Below, in pieces: positions 31,357-44,247 of a DNA stretch of 64,000 bases. Every line of letters begins with the position of its first letter. Within the stretch, counting starts at the first letter, position 1. Source of the stretch: Glebionis coronaria (lineage: Eukaryota; Streptophyta; Magnoliopsida; Asterales; Asteraceae); assembly GCA_025667525.1 (NCBI GenBank), contig JANFOE010000193.1, positions 372,001-436,000 of the forward strand, given 5' to 3'. The notes under the pieces are model-generated. The model saw nothing but the letters and a program-made list of their open reading frames with translations, did no database searches and had not been told where the DNA came from. The translations under genes were made by a program, and so were the position numbers.

Positions 31357-33660
31357 ATGATGATACATTAGGAATAGTTCGGGCTCATGAGTTCACATGG
31401 ATGTGACTATGAAGTGATATGGCATTTTATGAGGTCATTTTATGTGTACGTATTTAATTACCGTGTACGTAGTATTTTTATGTAATTATATATGTATGCA
31501 ATTAGTGGTGTACGTTTATAGCTTCCGGTTAGTTTAGAAGTTTTCATAAATTTATTTGAGTGTCATAGATAGTAAAATTTTATTTAATAAAATTTTAAAT
31601 GACGAAAGATTTTAATAAAAAATGCAAGTGAACAGTTGTTTTAAATTATTTATAAAATAGGAGGTCTTGAAACTAAATAAAAGGGTTTTCATAAATAAGG
31701 AAATATTTGGACAATCAAATTTAACACAAAAAAATAAAAAAATACGGATGTTTAAAAAAAAGAGAACCGATTAAAAAGAAGGAAAAAAATGGGCTTTTTG
31801 TATTGGGTTTGAACTAGGAAGTGTTAGTATATAAATAGCCTTTGTAAAAAAACTCATAAATCAAACGAAGGAAATAAAAGGTGAACGCAGCAAAGAAAAA
31901 AAGAGAAAGAAAAAATATTAGGGTTTTTCAAAATCTTGATCTTTGATCAATTAAGGTATAATTATGTTTTCATCTTTGTTCTTTTTTAATTAATTATGTT
32001 AGAATCATGTAACTAATCATTTGATGGATTAGGGTTTTTAATTTTCTGGAATTAACATAATTTAGGGCTTGAATTTGGTAACTAATGAGGGGTTTTTAGG
32101 GTTTAAAATAGTTTTTGGGTTTAAATCGGATTATTCAGGAACTGTCGCTAATCTGTCAGAATCCATCACTAAACTGTCTCAGAAACTGTCGCTAATGTCT
32201 GGGCAGATTTTAGGTAAAATCATTTTGGTCATAACTTATTCGTTTTTAAAGCTTTTTGGGTGATTCAAAAGCCTAAAATTATGTACTCGGAACTTACTTT
32301 TCAAATTATTAGAATGTATAACCTATGGAGGTCAAGTAGCTTGGTCGAATTATTTGTACAAGTGTCGAGTTCAAGGTTAATGTTTAAACAACTAGGGTTA
32401 AAATCATGTTTTGTGTATTTTGGGTTAATGGGCACTTAGAGGGCTAACATAGGGCTGACTTGAAAAAGGATTTGAGATGTATCCATCATAGATATTGTTA
32501 CATTGATAAAGGATTGGAGTTTATTGTATTATGTGCTTTAGTTAATTGGTTGTTCGTGAGGAGACTTTGGATTGCTTTCGCAAGGTGAGTTCATAGTACC
32601 ATTTTCACTGAGTTTTTAAATGTTTTCTTCTAGTATGGGATGGAGATGACACTTGTGATGTTCTCAAAATGTTTTGGTACGATATTTTTATAAATGTTTG
32701 GACATAGATGTGTTATTGTGTGACATGCGTGCTTATGTATTTTGTTATGTGTTCTGATATGTGTTTTGATATGTGAATCTTGATTGTGTTTATGATTTGG
32801 ATCGTGGGACACTTACCGTCTCAGTGGATATTGGTAAGGCGGGTAGCCTTGTTTTGGTATGGTACATAGATGTATGGGCGTCATTTGTGATGTGTGTGGA
32901 GCGGGGGGCACTTTCCGCCTAAGTTCTTGTGTCCTGAGTACTTGTGCATCGTCTCGACGGAGGCAAGATATCTCGTCGGGATATGGTTCATCTTCCACAA
33001 GTGGTGTAGGAAATATCCGGATAGTGTGGCGCGTTGTTCTTTTGTGTGTGTGACATGAGTGTGGTGCTTTGTTCTTTTATGTGTGATGGGATATTTCTTG
33101 ATTGTTATAGTGTGCTTTGTGAGTTGTAGATGTGGTTGGTAGTTGGTTTTAGTTTTGTTGTAGGTGCATTTAACATGATTATCACATTATGGTCCATTGC
33201 TTTAACTTGTTTTCTTCAACTTATTTGCAGTGGTTGACAAGGTTTCATAAAATGCTTTGATAACTTAAACCTATGTTCTCACCTACTTTATGTTGACAGA
33301 TTTTAGTGTCATTTTCAGGTGGGATAGTTGAGAAATATGATGTTAGAAGTGGCTAGAGTCTAGAGGCTGCTAGAATCGCATTAGGAGGAATCCCTTTCCT
33401 CTTAGTCTTTGTTTAATGTTCGGATAAGTGATACTCTGTAGACACCTATATGTTTGATGTGTGTTATTTGAATGTATTTGGTAAGAGGTAGGACTTTTAC
33501 CTACTTACCTAGACTCCTACATTTTATTGAGATATTGTCACGACATTTGTGTCGCCATTTATGACATTTCTTTTGCATTTAGTTTTCTCTATAGAGACAT
33601 CATTTGTCGTGATGATATCCATACGTCGCTCCCCATATTCCGCCATTGTGGGGTGTGACA
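31357..33660 (+). mobile_element. Element D 5' LTR, second part
   Basis: It continues the sequence broken at 12930 and is collinear with 62486-64000. It ends GGGGTGTGACA directly before a primer site. With the first part the LTR is about 2.45 kb. The two D LTRs differ by many substitutions and by indels (for example about 30 bp near 32518 against 63637), so D is older than its passengers. No gene is seen. Confidence 0.85.
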
Positions 33661-33663
33661 GAT

Positions 33664-33674
33664 TGGTATCAGAG
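33664..33674 (+). promoter_or_regulatory. Primer binding site of element D (tRNA-iMet type)
   Basis: TGGTATCAGAG lies three bases after the LTR end. It proves that the LTR to its left is the 5' LTR of a plus-strand element. Confidence 0.85.
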
Positions 33675-34547
33675 ATAATGGTTATAGAGAATTAGGTTGC
33701 CTAGTCACGTAGCCTAGTCTATAGCTTAGGGGTCCCTGCATATAGGCGTCATAGGAGTATGTGTGCATTTTATATAAATTGATGTGTTTGGATGTTATTT
33801 ATTGTGATGTTTTGACTAGTATGGATTGAACCATGATAAGTTCATACTTAGCTACATGTTACTTTATTTACGAGTTTTGACTAGTGCGGGTTGAACAATA
33901 GTCGTATACACCAGTCATTGTTGGATTTCGTTTGATTATATTTTCATGTTCTTTATACATTTTGAATTTCGTCTATGCTGGTTCAGCTAGATCACGAGTT
34001 TATGTGTTTCATGCATTAGCTATGTTATTTTGATACATGGAATTTTGGACCTTATGTTATATTGTAGATTATGTGCTTATATGAGTTGTAGGATCTATGT
34101 GATTATTTGAGTTGGTAAACTGATGTGTTATGTGTAGTATCAATTCTTATAAGTGTCATCATAGGAGGGAGTGCATTGGTGAAAGGGGACTTGTATAAGT
34201 ATAGTGGCCAACATAGTTATACAAGTACCACGACATCAATGGCTTCCTAAGTATGGTTGCATGAAAGAGGGTTAATACATGCTTGTATAGTATATGTTTG
34301 ATGGATTTGAGTGTATGTACGCCTATGCCTATATATGTAAAATTCTTTTCTACTTATCGGTTGTATTCTTGGGATGGTTTGCTAGCTCGTTTCTCTTTGA
34401 GATGTTCAACTTACGTAGTAGCGCATTTCTCGAGTCCTCATTTCACGTGTTTGTTTGTATGGTACTTTTGGTGTAAAGGCTTGAGATAGTTTAAGATTTT
34501 TTTTTACGTTTGGGATAACGGGATCTTTTGTGTTGAGTCTTACATGG
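33675..34547 (+). mobile_element. Element D internal region, left part (non-coding)
   Basis: 873 bp without any frame or domain that I recognise. It ends in CATGG, the target duplication of E2, and resumes at 60965. With LTRs of about 2.4 kb and an internal region of only about 2.2 kb without genes, D fits the class of large retrotransposon derivatives (LARDs) that depend on proteins from other elements. Confidence 0.7.
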
Positions 34548-35130
34548 TAATGACGTATAGTCCCTAACCGGGTCATGAACCAGGCTCACGGGTACTACCG
34601 CATCTGGCCCATCACTAATGGGTTAGATTAAGTTATTTAAAGCCTATGGTCTTCCGATGAACATTGGCCGCATAGATGTGTGCGACCCACGGCCCGGCAC
34701 GGCCGGTACAGGGTTAGATAGAATCACAATCTTATTAGGATTGGGATTTACCCTAAAGTGGAGGATATACACTGACCATAATTAGAAGATAACAATCAAA
34801 CTAATTATGGCACTTATCCTTTGCTTGGGGCCGAAGCATCGGTGACAACCTATGAGGGTTTCACCGCCTATATAAGGAACCCCAAGGGTTCCACAAAGGT
34901 ATCACATTCTTCATACTCTCAACCTACAACCGATTCATAACCCTAAACCGATTACTTACTCTCACACCAGAGTCTAATCGTGGGATACGTCCCACGGTAA
35001 GCTTAACGTGTGTTGTTTTAGTGTGCAGGGTCTCAACAAGACATTCACTTGGTGCAAGAGCCGGAGCCTAATCCATCTGAATTATGCTTAATTCGGATCA
35101 AGCAAGGATCATCCAACTTTTTTATCAACA
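34548..35130 (+). mobile_element. E2 5' LTR
   Basis: 583 bp, TAATGACG to TCAACA. It is related to the E1 LTR but clearly diverged. A TATATAAGG box lies near 34870. The primer site TTGGCACC follows at 35133. Confidence 0.92.
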
Positions 35131-35194
35131 AGTTGGCACCATCGGTGGGGCCCATACACTAGACTAATCTCAATCTCAAACTCAATCTCTCCCA

Positions 35195-36736
35195 ATGACG
35201 AAGGGACACTTTCAGGGAAACATGAGGAACACGGACCCTAGGAATCGGAAGTCCACGGGTGATGGGATAATCATCTCCTCCCAGCCCTCTGGTGGCCAAA
35301 TAGGAGGACCGGATAATCGAAACACGTTTCAGTCTGTCGGTGGGGCAGGCACGTCCGATAATACCCCACCACCAACAATCACTTTGTATTACCTCGATCC
35401 GGGAGCTGCGCCAAAGGCCCCTACCAAGGAGCCGCAAAAGCCACCAGTGGTCGAGGTAGAATTGGAAGTTAGTTCACTCGATGATGAGGACCTCGAGCGC
35501 GTACTTACGCAAAATTTAGTCATAATCATGCCAGGCATCTCTGCAAGGTTAAATCTGGGATGGAATCTCCAGTCCAGACTTAACTTTGGAAGCTCCACAC
35601 ACGATACTCCCCCTCAAGCTCGGAAGAGGGGAAGGAAGACGCGAGCTCATGAACAGCCTTTCTTCGAGGAAACCCCTCGACCACGAAATGTGTTTGAGCG
35701 CATTGGGGATCACATCATGCAAGAATTGCAAGAAGCCTAGGAAGATGGGGATAAATACGACGGCTCTACTGGACGCCCGGTATTGGAAACCCCCGTGGTT
35801 AATCGCCGCACAAGTGTGTGGCATAGGATAAACTCTGGTGGAAAGGAAGCTCCTTCTCACAAATGTGCTCATCATAGAGGTGGGGCACCGCCCCCCATCA
35901 TGACTGTTCGGTTTCTGATTCAGAGACCATCCCCCCAGACGTCTCTGACCTAGGTATTCCCCCCACCACCATCGGACGATGAAGGACGTTACGGCGATCC
36001 CTACTATCGTCATGAAGAGGAGGAAGATCTCTCCCTTCTGTGGTGCCACGATAGAGAGGACACCTTCACCCTTCGCATACAAAACTACTTCGAGGAAAAG
36101 AAGCGTCGTATGCCGGCGTGCGTTAAAACCTATAACGGATCTGGTGATCCGGATGATCACCTAAAAGTGTTTGATATGCAGGCTAAAATTGAACGATGGT
36201 CGATGCCTATATGGTGTCAGATGTTTAATTAAACCTTGATTGGCAATGCCCGCGATTGGTTTGAAAAGCTCCCTCACCGAAGCATCAATAGCTTTGGCGA
36301 ACTATGCACCGCATTCAAAAACAATTACACTCAGCGGAAGAAGTACAATATGGATCCGGTCTCATTGGCAATCGTCAAACAGAGGCCCGGAGAATCTACG
36401 GAAGACTTCACGGAGCGTTTTAATGACGAGTGTACGCGTACCAAAGCATGTCCCGAAGTCCTTAAAGTTTCTGACTATATGCACGCCATAACGGACAAGG
36501 AGTTAATCAGACGCCTCAACGATAAACGACCGGAGAAGTTTGATGAACTCATGGAAAGGGTTCGAAACTTTATGAAAGGTGAAACCTCGGTTGTTGCGGC
36601 TTATCCCACAAAAGGAAACCATAGCTACCGATCAAATGATCAGCTTAAAAGGCAGTCAGGTGGCCATAGTAACCCCGTCAATGGCAGGAGTTTGGATTAT
36701 AAAAACCAGGAAAAAGGAGGACGATCGGATGACTAG
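35195..36736 (+). pseudogene. E2 gag (broken)
   Basis: This is the particle protein of the Tat-type element. The N-terminal region (35195-35740) starts ATGACGAAGGG and shares LNLG-NLQSRLNFG with E1, ending in a TAG. A stretch with further stops (35741-36235) contains the expected continuation, including RMPACVKTYNGSGDPDDHLKVF. The gag core is open at 36236-36736 (IGNARDWFEKLP, NYTQRKKY, GESTEDFTERFNDE). The reading frame is interrupted at 35738, near 35950 and near 36230. E1 lacks the core part altogether. Confidence 0.85.
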
Positions 36737-36808
36737 TTCACCCCTCTAAAGATGACTTATCGGGATATCTTGCTAACATAAGAAGCAAATTTCCCAAGAC
36801 CTCCTCCG

Positions 36809-37060
36809 ATGACAACTCCAGTTGATCGCCGTCAAGGCACTCACTTCTGTGAGTTCCATAATGACAAGGGTCACGGCACGGAGGAGTGTATTCAGCTCAA
36901 GAAGCATATAGAGTCGCTGATTAAATCAGTCAAACTCAAACACCTGGTTAAGGATTGGAAGGATGAGAAGGAAAACAAAAAGTATGACAAAAAAGATTCT
37001 CAAGCCTACGACCATATCTATGGTTCAATCATGGCAGCGTCGGACGAAGTAGAAAGTTAG
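36809..37060 (+). pseudogene. E2 gag zinc-binding segment
   Basis: This short open stretch carries HFCEFHNDKGHGTEEC, the C-x2-H...H...C pattern found after gag in Tat elements, followed by a Lys-rich region (KDWKDEKENKKYDKKD). It would help RNA binding in the particle. Stops on both sides separate it from gag core and protease. Confidence 0.75.
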
Positions 37061-37115
37061 TCAAAAATTTTCACGCGGCAAGGAAATCTCATTCCCTCCT
37101 ATCACTGCGAGCAAC

Positions 37116-37691
37116 GTGGATAATGCACCTCTCACGATTGAGGTAAGCATTGGAACCCATGCCATTCGTCGTATGTATGTGGATGGAGGATCATCGGCGA
37201 AAGTACTCTACGAACACTGTTTCGTACAGCTGCAACCAGAGATCAAAAGCCAATTGATGTCGGCCACGTCGCCGCTCATTGGCTTTAGTGGAGACACTAT
37301 CTGGCCAATAGGACAACTACGTTTACTGGTAACCATTGGAGACAAAGAGCATTCCACCACGGCGTGGATGAACTTTATGGTGATACGTTCACATTCTCTG
37401 TACAATGGTATTATTGGAAGACCAGGTATCCTAGCCATACGGGCATTCCCGTCCACGGCAGACGACATGCTTAAGTTTCTGGTTGAAGGGGGAATTGTCA
37501 CTATTTACAATTCAATAATACCGGCATCTGAGTGTCACGCCGTGACAACACCAATCCAGCTAGCTCCCAAAAAGGAAGGATCACCACCCCCAAATTGGAA
37601 GGTGGTAATCCACCCCGAATATCCGGAACAAGAGCTAGCTATCGGGGGAGCGCTTTCCGAAAGAGGGGAAAAGCCATGTGCTCTCTCCTAA
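37116..37691 (+). pseudogene. E2 aspartic protease
   Basis: This retropepsin-like protease would cut the polyprotein. The active-site region is MYVDGGSSAKVLYEHCF, where the usual D-T-G is replaced by D-G-G, and IIGRPGILAIRA is the C-terminal protease motif. The frame leaves the conserved path at about 37660, where a shift moves pol into another frame. The altered active site and the frameshift make it non-functional. Confidence 0.8.
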
Positions 37692-39301
37692 AAGTAAACC
37701 TTGATATATTCGCATGGGAGCCGAATCATATGAAGGGCGTACCGCGGGGTTCGATTGGAGAGCTTAAGCTTCAAATCCGCCCTAGATATCCCCCTGCTAA
37801 ACAAAAGAAGCGTGCTCAAGCACCAGAACCCAGCCAAATAATACTGTACGAGGTACGGAAGCTGGTAGACGCATGAATTATGCGCGAGGTCTATTACCAT
37901 GAGTGGCTCTCTAATCCGGTCATGGTCAAGAAACATGACGGAAGCTGACGCATGTGTGTGGACTTCACAGACATGAACAAAGCTTGTCCACAAGATTGCT
38001 ATCCGTTACCAGAGATTGATTAGAAAGTAAAATCCTTATGTGGGTACTCTTTTAAATGCTTCTTAGACGCATATAAAGGATACCATCAGATCCATATGGC
38101 GGAGGAAGACGAGGAGAAAACAACGTTCCATACCAGTCAGGGCGTATTTTGTTACACTAAAATGTCGTTCGGAATCAAGAACGCAGGCATCACATATCCA
38201 CGACTTGTTGATAAATCCTTCGACTCGCATATATACCGTAACCTTAAAGTCTACGTGGACGACTTGGTTATCAAAAGCCATACGGAGGACGAACTCATCC
38301 GCGATGTCCAAGAGACATTCGACACACTAAGAAAAGTCAACATGAAACTGAATCCCAAAAAATGCACGTTTGGAGCAACCGAAGGAATGTTCCTTGGGTA
38401 TATGATTAATCCAAACGGCATCAAGCCTTGTCTGGGGAAGACGGACGCCGTGATACAGCTTCCATCTCCTCAGACACTTAAAGAGGTGTAGTCACTTAAT
38501 GGAAAACTGGCTGGTCTCAATAGGTTCTTATCAAAGTCCGCAAAAAAATCACTTCCTTTATTCAAAACACTCAATAAGTGCTTAAAGAAAGGAGACTTTC
38601 GCTCGACAAGAGAGGCGGAGGAAGAATTTGGGCAGCTCAAGCAAAACCTCGCGACTCTTCCCATGTTAGTCGCCCCGCGACCTAAGGAGGAACTAATCAT
38701 GTACTTATCCGCTACATATGGAGCAATAAGCGCAGTTCTCATGACTGATCGGGATTCAGTCCAAACTCTAGTCTACTTCATAAGCGGTTACGCCGCAAAG
38801 AGGTTACGCTGGTACTTCCAGGCGCACCCAATAGTAGTGGTCACGGACCAACCAATAAAACAGGTGATCTCCAAACCAGATGTGATAGGAAGATTATAGA
38901 AGTGGAGCGTCCTACTAGGGGAATACAACATCTCCTATAGACAAAGGACAGCCATGAAAGGCCAAATTTTGGCAGATTTCATAATTGAGAAGAATGAGGA
39001 GGACGAGCCAATGGTGCAAAAGGAAGAGATTCCATCAGAACCGTGGGTTTTATTCACGGATGGATCTTCTTGCACGGACGGATCGGGAGCTGGCCTAATA
39101 CTCACAAATCCAGAAGGCATGGAATTCACTTACGCCATGTGTTTTAAGTTCACAGCCACGAATAATGAGGCAGAGTATGAAGCACTGATTGTGGGTTTAA
39201 AAATCGCCGCTAGGATGGGAGTCCGCAACCTTGAAGCCTACGTGGACTCACGACTTGTTGCGAATAACATCCTAGGGGGTACGAATCCAAGGAGGAAAAC
39301 A
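37692..39301 (+). pseudogene. E2 reverse transcriptase and two RNase H domains
   Basis: This part of pol copies element RNA. RT motifs are VDFTDMNKACP, AYKGYHQIHM, MSFGIKNAG and the catalytic YVDD (38252-38263). The first RNase H-like connection (LNGKLAGLNRF ... LSATYGAISAVL) is followed by a second, archaeal-type RNase H with FTDGSSCTDGSGAGLIL, NNEAEYEALI and YVDSRLVANNIL. The second RNase H is the hallmark of the Tat group. Stops interrupt the frame near 37876, 37947, 38022, 38490 and 38899, with a frame change near 39290. E1 retains only the last piece of this block. Confidence 0.88.
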
Positions 39302-39366
39302 TGATCTAATATCTATAGAAGGTCAAGTCACTCATCGCCAGTTTTGTTAAGTTCTCTATCAAGCAG

Positions 39367-40615
39367 GTGCTGAGAGGCGAGAACAAGAAGGCGAATGCTC
39401 TTAGCAAGATCGCGTCTACAAGTTTTGCCCATCTATCCAAACAAGTATTGGTTGAAATACTTAAGGAGAAGTCCATTACAGGAGGGGAGATATCAACCAT
39501 AGTTGATGAAGAGGGGCCTACATGGATGACCGCGATCATAAACTATCTGACTGATGAAACCCTTCCTGAGAACGAAACAGAGGCGTGACGCGTCAAAAGG
39601 AAGTCAGAACACTTCGAACTCCGAGATGGTGTCCTATACAAGTGTTCCTTCGTACACCCGTGATTGTGATGTGTCGGGCCACGCCAATGTGATTAGTGAA
39701 ATACATGAAGGGTCGTGCGGCATGCACGCAGGCTTTAGGTCAGTCGTCGCGCGGGCTCTACGCATAGGATACTATTTGGCCAACTATGCATCGAGACGCA
39801 CAAGATGTGATTCTTAGGTGCAATGACTGCCAAGTGCACAGGCCAGTGCCGCGACATCCACAAACAAGAGCTGACACCCATCACATCCCCATGGCCATTC
39901 TACAAGTAGGGAATTGACATATCAGGTCCTTTTCCTGTGGCTGCCGAAGGCGTTAAGTTCTTGATCGTGGATATGGACTACTTCACTCGCTGGATAGAAG
40001 CTAAGGCGGTCACATCAATCACGGGCAAACAGGTAAATAAGTTTTTTTGGGAAGCAGTTTGCGGACAATCTGTCCAAGGATTGGTTTGGGAAGCAGTTTG
40101 TAGTTTGTTTGGGAAGCAGTTTACCAGGGGAGATCATCTCGGATAACGGGAAGCAGTTTGCGGACAATCTATCCAAGGATTGGTGCGCGACGTTGAACAT
40201 CAAACGGCGCTTCACATCAGTTACGCACCCAAAGACTAATGGTCTAGTGGAGCGGGCAAATAGAAGCCTAGGTGAAGGAATAAAAGCGCGCTTAGATGAA
40301 AGAAGCGCCAAATTAGTGGACGAAATGCCGCATGTCCTATGGGCACACAGGACAATGATCAAAACAGCCAATGGGGACACTCCGTTCGCGCTGGCCTATG
40401 GAACCGAGGCTGTTATCCCAACATAAATTGGGATGCCAACAATCCGCACGGCGGAGGTTAACGTCTTCACAAACGATGAGAAACTCCGGGTCAATCTAGA
40501 CTTGTTAGAGGAGAAAAGGGAGATAGCAGCTATCAATGAGGCTAAATATAAGGCACGTATGAAAGCTTATTATGACTCCAAAGGTAAGGGTGTTTCCTTT
40601 CGACCAGGGGATTTT
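39367..40615 (+). pseudogene. E2 integrase, N-terminal and core part
   Basis: It begins with the LRGENKKANALSK end of RNase H. The zinc domain (HEGSCGMHAG, CNDC near 39820) and core (ISDNGKQF, NGLVERANR) follow in several frames, with breaks near 39587, 39660, 39815 and 39907. Near 40045-40170 a local duplication of the words GGGAAGCAGTTT and TCCAAGGATTGG is inserted in the core. The C-terminal domain is cut at ATTTT (40611-40615) by array C and resumes at 56577. Confidence 0.85.
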
Positions 40616-41192
40616 TGTAGAAACCTTGGTTTCCGAATCTTTTAAGCTACTAGGAATGCATCATGTTCATATGATTATACAATCAAAGCGGAATTAGAAC
40701 ACGACACATTAACAAGGTATTTAGGGAACAAATAACATGAATTAAACAAATAGATTGCTAATTATATTGATAATCAACAATCACTAGACGTGTATACATT
40801 GAATCCCACGTCTAGTAGACACACGCTTTAGGTTTACATTGTGAATGAACTTATTAAAAACCTAATAACCCTTGGTTCCTTTTATAGTTTAAGGATTAGG
40901 GTTTTACAAGAGATAATAATGAATAAACAAGTAAATCTTCTATTTAGATAAACATATACAGAATATATCCTGCATATATATCCAAATCGAAGCTTCTAAA
41001 GGCTTCTTGTATACGTTTCTAACAATGCTTACATTGTACATGACAATGCTTGAATTGTACATGACAATGCTTGCTTTGTCAACCTTGGATTTGCTCTTGT
41101 CAACGCTTGGATTGCTCTTGACAACGCTTAGACAAAATCTTCATGTTTTCTTTGTTTTTGAGTTTCTGCCACATCAACTTTTTGACCCAACA
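40616..41192 (-). mobile_element. C LTR 1
   Basis: 577 bp. Plus-strand ends are TGTAGAAACC (others: TGTGGAAACC) and GACCCAACA. On the minus strand it carries a TATA box (CTATAAAAGGAACC, near 40885) and, in U3, six related AAGCATTGTCA words (about 41025-41135). The reversed polypurine tract ATCTTCCCCTAGTT follows at 41193. Confidence 0.9.
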
Positions 41193-43086
41193 ATCTTCCC
41201 CTAGTTGATGTCGGCAAAACTCTATGTGTATCTCTTGTAAGTTGTACATGATCTTCAAATTGCTTCCCCTCAAGTGTAGCATGTATCTTCCCCTTTTTGT
41301 CACATCAACAGGAAAGTAAATAATGTATGCAATCTTGAAGATTCTCCAAATGTAGACTCTGTATAATGATCTTGAAGAAAAATAAATAAAGCATTCTTAA
41401 TGTAGAAGTAGAATAACCCAACCTTGTGTTCCATGTAAAGCACGAACAAGTTATCTTCAAACCAATGGTATCCCTCAATGATTTAAAGATATGATAAAAC
41501 ACAAACTCGCGAAAATCTTCTTCAATCATCAAACTTACCATAAGAATTCTTCCCCTTAAGCTAACACCTCTTCATGATGATTCTTAATCTTCATATCATA
41601 TGTAAAAGCTTAACTACGGATAACTCTTTTACAAGGCTATCCCGATTACATAATCAAATCCAATAAATTACCTCACGAATTGTTGCTAACTCGCATTAAA
41701 ATCATTAATCCCTTTTAAAAATATCCGAGCCATAAATATCAACTTGATATTCTATATGAAAACGGATATTCCATGTACCTTCGTGTGTAATTTCCTCCTT
41801 TTTGTATGCTAAAAACGTACCAATTTTCTCAACAGCAGCAATCCTTGTGTTATCCGAGATCCTCCTTTTTCCAACATATCTGGAATGTGTATTGTCCAAT
41901 ATCGGACAATACTTGTCAACGTTCAGATTAACCATTTCTCGGACAACACTGTCAACGCTGTCAGCGTTTGACTTATTCTGTCAGCGTCAAAATAAAGCTT
42001 GTTAACGTCTACTCTTACACTTTGTCAAAATCCATGTCTCCATCTGTTTAACTAAAGATCATCAGAGATTTTTCTTTCACGTGATGTCCAACTATGCACA
42101 AGATCATTGAAACACACGTGAATAAACAAAGTCTTATGTTTCTGCCCGGGAGTACGTAGAAATTATAAACTGTACTTCATGAATAAAGCCCAGCTTAATA
42201 CCAAGCCCAAACATACTCTCATAGAAACAGAACTCGCCGACCAATTTGTGTAGATATATTTCTCGTCAATTATGCACAAACCCTAAAAATCAGGGATGAA
42301 TATAACTAAAAGAAAATATAGTCCTAAAACTTAGCCACCACATACTGTATTCTTTAAAACTTACGTGCCAACCATTCCTAAAAATAGCAAAATCTTCATG
42401 TGATTACGCTGTAGATTTTATCCAAATCCTCCATGTATCATAAACGTAACAGATAAGAATCTTGCTTATAAATCACGTCTGAAATCTCGTGAATGAATCT
42501 TGTATTCAAAAACCATCAGCAACAAAAATCACACGTAAATATTAAGGACACTAATCATGTTTCATTCTTACATCATGACTGCTGCTATTACTGTTTATCA
42601 TAGATCTAGGGCTTTTGAAAAACCCTAAATATCATTATCACAGCCATGATCATATTATAACTTGCTAGGGTTCATCATGATTGAAAGAATCACTCACCAA
42701 AGCTAGCAAGATTAGTTATAACAACCAGAAACATGTCTTCCTTTTCTTTAGAAGAATGATCTAGGGTTCGGAGAAACCCTAAATCATGATTTTATGCAAA
42801 TCTGAAAATCTAAAAATCATCTCAACAGCCAACTTTGACGCTTAATAACTTTTTCCTGGGGATAAAACTGGACATTCCCTCCGGTGGATGTCTAGATATA
42901 TGTGTATAGAACACACACAAGAAATTTCGTGACAATCCAATGGTTCAATCAAAATTTATGACCTTCTGAATATTGCTGCGCACACAAAAACATCCAGAAA
43001 AACCCTAGACGGATTTTTCTTCTTTTCACCATACACGAACACCTTGTTGGTCCTAGCATCACGAGCCACGAGGCTCTGATACCAAT
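41193..43086 (-). mobile_element. C internal region 1 (non-coding)
   Basis: 1,894 bp. Open frames here are short and repeated only because the DNA is repeated. Compared with internals 2 and 3 it lacks about 155 bp between two CCATGT words (at 41434). It ends with GGCTCTGATACCA, the reversed primer binding site (43072-43084). Confidence 0.8.
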
Positions 43087-43663
43087 TGTGGAAACCTTGG
43101 TTTCCGGATCTTTTAAGCTACTAGGAATGCATCATGTTCATATGATTATACAATCAAAGCGGAATTAGAACACGACACATTAACAAGGTGTTTATGGCAC
43201 AAATAACATGAAATAAACAAATAGATTGCTAATTATATTAATAATCAACAATCACTAGACGTGTATACATTGAATCCCACTTCTAGTAGACACACGCTTT
43301 AGGTTTACATTGTGAATGAACTTATTAAAAACCTAATAACCCTTGGTTCCTTTTATAGTGTAAGGATTAGGATTTTACAAGAGATAATAATGAATAAACA
43401 AGTAAATCTTCTATTTAGATAAACATATACAGAATATATCATGCATATATATCCAAATAGAAGCTTCTAAAGGCTTCTTGTCTACGTTTCTAACAATGCT
43501 TACATTGTACATGACAATGCTTGGATTGTACATGACAATGCTTGCTTTGTCAACCTTGGATTTGCTCTTGTCAACGCTTAGATTGCTCTTGACAACGCTT
43601 AGACAAAATCTTCATGTTTTCTTTGTTTTTGAGTTTCTGTCACATCAACTTTTTGACCCAACA
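43087..43663 (-). mobile_element. C LTR 2
   Basis: 577 bp, nearly identical to LTR 1, with primer site on its left and polypurine tract on its right. Confidence 0.9.
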
Positions 43664-44247
43664 ATCTTCCCCTAGTTGATGTCGGCAAAACTCTATGTGT
43701 ATCTCTTGTAAGTTGTACATGATCTTCAAATTGCTTCCCCTCAATTGTAGCATGTATCTTCCCCTTTTGTCACATCAACAGGAAATTAAATAATGTATGC
43801 AATCTTGAAGATTCTCCAAATGTAGACTCTTTATAATGATCTTGAGGAAAAATAAATAAAGCATTCTTGATGTAGAAGTAGAATAACCCAACCTTGTGTT
43901 CCATGTCTTGTACTATCCATGTGATAAAGAACTTATACTCTACCAAGTATAAGTAGACCTCGATCCCTTGTCAATATTCTCATCCTATGTGAGACACTGA
44001 GCATGATAATGTAACTCCTTCAAGTGTTATGACAAGTCTTCGTCACCAACCATGTAAAGCACGAACAATTTATCTTCAAACCAATGGTATCCCTCCATGA
44101 TTTAAAGATATGATAAAACACAAACTCGCGAAAATCTTCTTCAATCATCAAACTTACCATAAGAATTCTTCCCATAAAGCTAACACCTCTTCATGATGAT
44201 TCTTAATCTTCATATCATATGTAAAAGCTTAACTACGGATAACTCTT
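43664..44247 (-). mobile_element. C internal region 2, first part
   Basis: Non-coding. It includes the segment missing from internal 1 (about 43905-44055). It is cut at CTCTT (44243-44247), the target duplication of element 5, and continues at 51948. Confidence 0.85.

Noticed and set aside
41802..42005. Recurrent 65-108 codon frames in the C units (also near 52126, 54707, 43478, 53764, 56391)
   Set aside because: They recur only because the DNA is repeated, change by frameshift and stops between copies, and show no family resemblance.
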